NCBI GenBank assembly: GCA_009924765.1
Contig: RFQW01000102.1
Location: 1-6,353 of the forward strand
Direction: 5' to 3'
DNA: 6,353 nucleotides
From: Planctomycetota bacterium
GTDB taxonomy: Bacteria > Planctomycetota > Phycisphaerae > Phycisphaerales > SM1A02
Shown here: one piece after another, positions 5,844 through 6,353 of the stretch
How the letters are laid out: every line of letters starts with the position of its first letter
Numbering within the stretch: position 1 is the first letter of the stretch
The notes under the pieces: model-generated
The model's database searches: none
What the model saw: only the letters and a program-made list of their open reading frames with translations
Told to the model about the DNA's origin: nothing
Position numbers and translations under genes: made by a program

Positions 5844-5957
5844 GTGGGGTGCGGAAGGATCGTAGCCGCAAACGATTCAAAATCCCGGGGAAGAGGTGCT
5901 GGCATCCCCCCATGCGGCCGATCTACCATGTGGAGCCCGCGGGTTTCCCACGACCAT
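5844..5957. promoter_or_regulatory. Divergent intergenic region between UVR gene and sigma gene
   Basis: This 114-bp spacer must hold the start signals of both divergent genes, yet no convincing -35/-10 pair is visible on either strand. Its middle has an AT-richer patch (about 5869-5884). Close to the sigma start is the palindrome CCCGCGGG (5936-5943), flanked by GTGG (5930-5933) and CCAC (5948-5951), which could extend an imperfect hairpin. No Shine-Dalgarno sequence precedes either gene. Confidence 0.4.
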
Positions 5958-6353
5958 ATGCCCCGACCAAGCACACAATCCGATCTGCACCTGTACATGA
6001 AGCAGATCAACGAGGTTGCCCTGCTCACCCCCGAGCAGGAGAAGGACCTGGGTTGGCGCATCATCAACGACGACGATCAGGGTGCCAAGGAGCACATGAT
6101 CAAGGCGAACCTTCGACTGGTGATCGCCATCAGCAAGAACTACGCGCACCGTGGACTTGCGCTGGCCGACCTGGTGGAGGAAGGCAACATCGGACTCATC
6201 CGCGCGGTGGAGGGTTTCGATCCCGCGCAGGGCGCCCGCTTCAGCACCTACGCAAGCTGGTGGATCAAGCAGGCGATCAAGCGCACGCTGATCAACGCGG
6301 TGCAGCCGATCCACATTCCCGCCTACATGGTGGAACTGATCGCGCGCTACAAG
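5958..6353 (+). CDS. RNA polymerase sigma-70 family factor, 3'-truncated by window edge
   Basis: This is a primary-like or group 2 sigma factor that directs RNA polymerase to promoters. The 132 codons visible run open to the window end. Region 1.2 is DLHLYMKQINEVALLTPEQEKDL (9-31); region 2.1 includes IKANLRLVIAISKNYAHRG (48-66); region 2.2 is DLVEEGNIGLIRAVEGFDP (71-89); region 2.3 is FSTYASWWIKQAI (95-107); region 2.4 continues KRTLINAVQPIHIP (108-121), then region 3.0 begins (AYMVELIARYK). No region 1.1 precedes region 1.2, unlike E. coli RpoD, so I do not give it the name rpoD. Q105 matches E. coli Q437, a -10 contact, but K108 replaces T440. The start ATG 5958 gives the short N-terminus typical of planctomycete relatives; ATG 5928 is in frame, adds ten residues, and also lacks a ribosome binding site. 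Regions 3 and 4 lie beyond the window. Confidence 0.95.
   Translation, partial: MPRPSTQSDLHLYMKQINEVALLTPEQEKDLGWRIINDDDQGAKEHMIKANLRLVIAISKNYAHRGLALADLVEEGNIGLIRAVEGFDPAQGARFSTYASWWIKQAIKRTLINAVQPIHIPAYMVELIARYK

Noticed and set aside
5901..5916. Sigma-54-like TGGCAT...ATGC upstream of the sigma gene
   Set aside because: The spacing between the GG and GC elements is one base too long and the TTGC half is poor, so it does not meet the -24/-12 consensus.
5877..6314. 145-aa minus-strand frame opposite the sigma factor
   Set aside because: The plus-strand frame carries unmistakable sigma-70 regions 1.2 to 2.4; the minus frame is its shadow.

Overview
The window looks like a piece of a GC-rich bacterial chromosome, most probably from the Planctomycetota and perhaps the class Phycisphaerae. 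No 16S or other taxonomic marker is complete here, so this is inferred from gene content. The clues are a short sigma-70 factor of the planctomycete type (WWIKQAIKR...QPIHIPAYMVELI), a secreted protein with repeated C-x-V-S-G / C-C-x-x-C units, a UvrB/UvrC-motif protein with the QMEADGRPDG signature, and a stand-alone LigD-phosphoesterase-like protein. Base composition and codon use look even throughout. I see no insertion sequence, phage gene, CRISPR array, tRNA or rRNA.

Layout from left to right. Positions 1-1695 (+) hold dnaK without its N-terminus, followed by a strong intrinsic terminator at 1736-1769. Positions 1798-2481 (+) encode an exported three-unit cysteine-rich protein. Converging on it is a leftward pair: a TPR lipoprotein (4176-3490) followed, after only 8 nt, by an ArsR-type regulator fused to a methyltransferase (3481-2495). 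A 23-nt gap separates the lipoprotein start from the rightward gene for the phosphoesterase-like protein (4200-4592). That gene ends inside an 8-bp palindrome which also carries the stop codon of the converging DUF456 membrane-protein gene (5121-4585). The DUF456 gene overlaps the end of the UVR-motif gene (5843-5118) by ATGA, so those two form a leftward operon. A 114-bp divergent spacer then leads to the sigma factor gene (5958 onward, +), which runs off the window.

How the genes work together: the window mixes housekeeping and stress genes (DnaK, sigma factor) with small lineage-conserved genes. No single pathway joins them. The only operon-like units are the lipoprotein/ArsR-methyltransferase pair and the UVR/DUF456 pair. 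I found no convincing evidence of a new multi-gene defence, mobile or biosynthetic system. The most useful leads are the repeated-cysteine exported protein, the altered active-site motif of the phosphoesterase-like protein, the unusual region 2.4 residue of the sigma factor, and the compact gene junctions.
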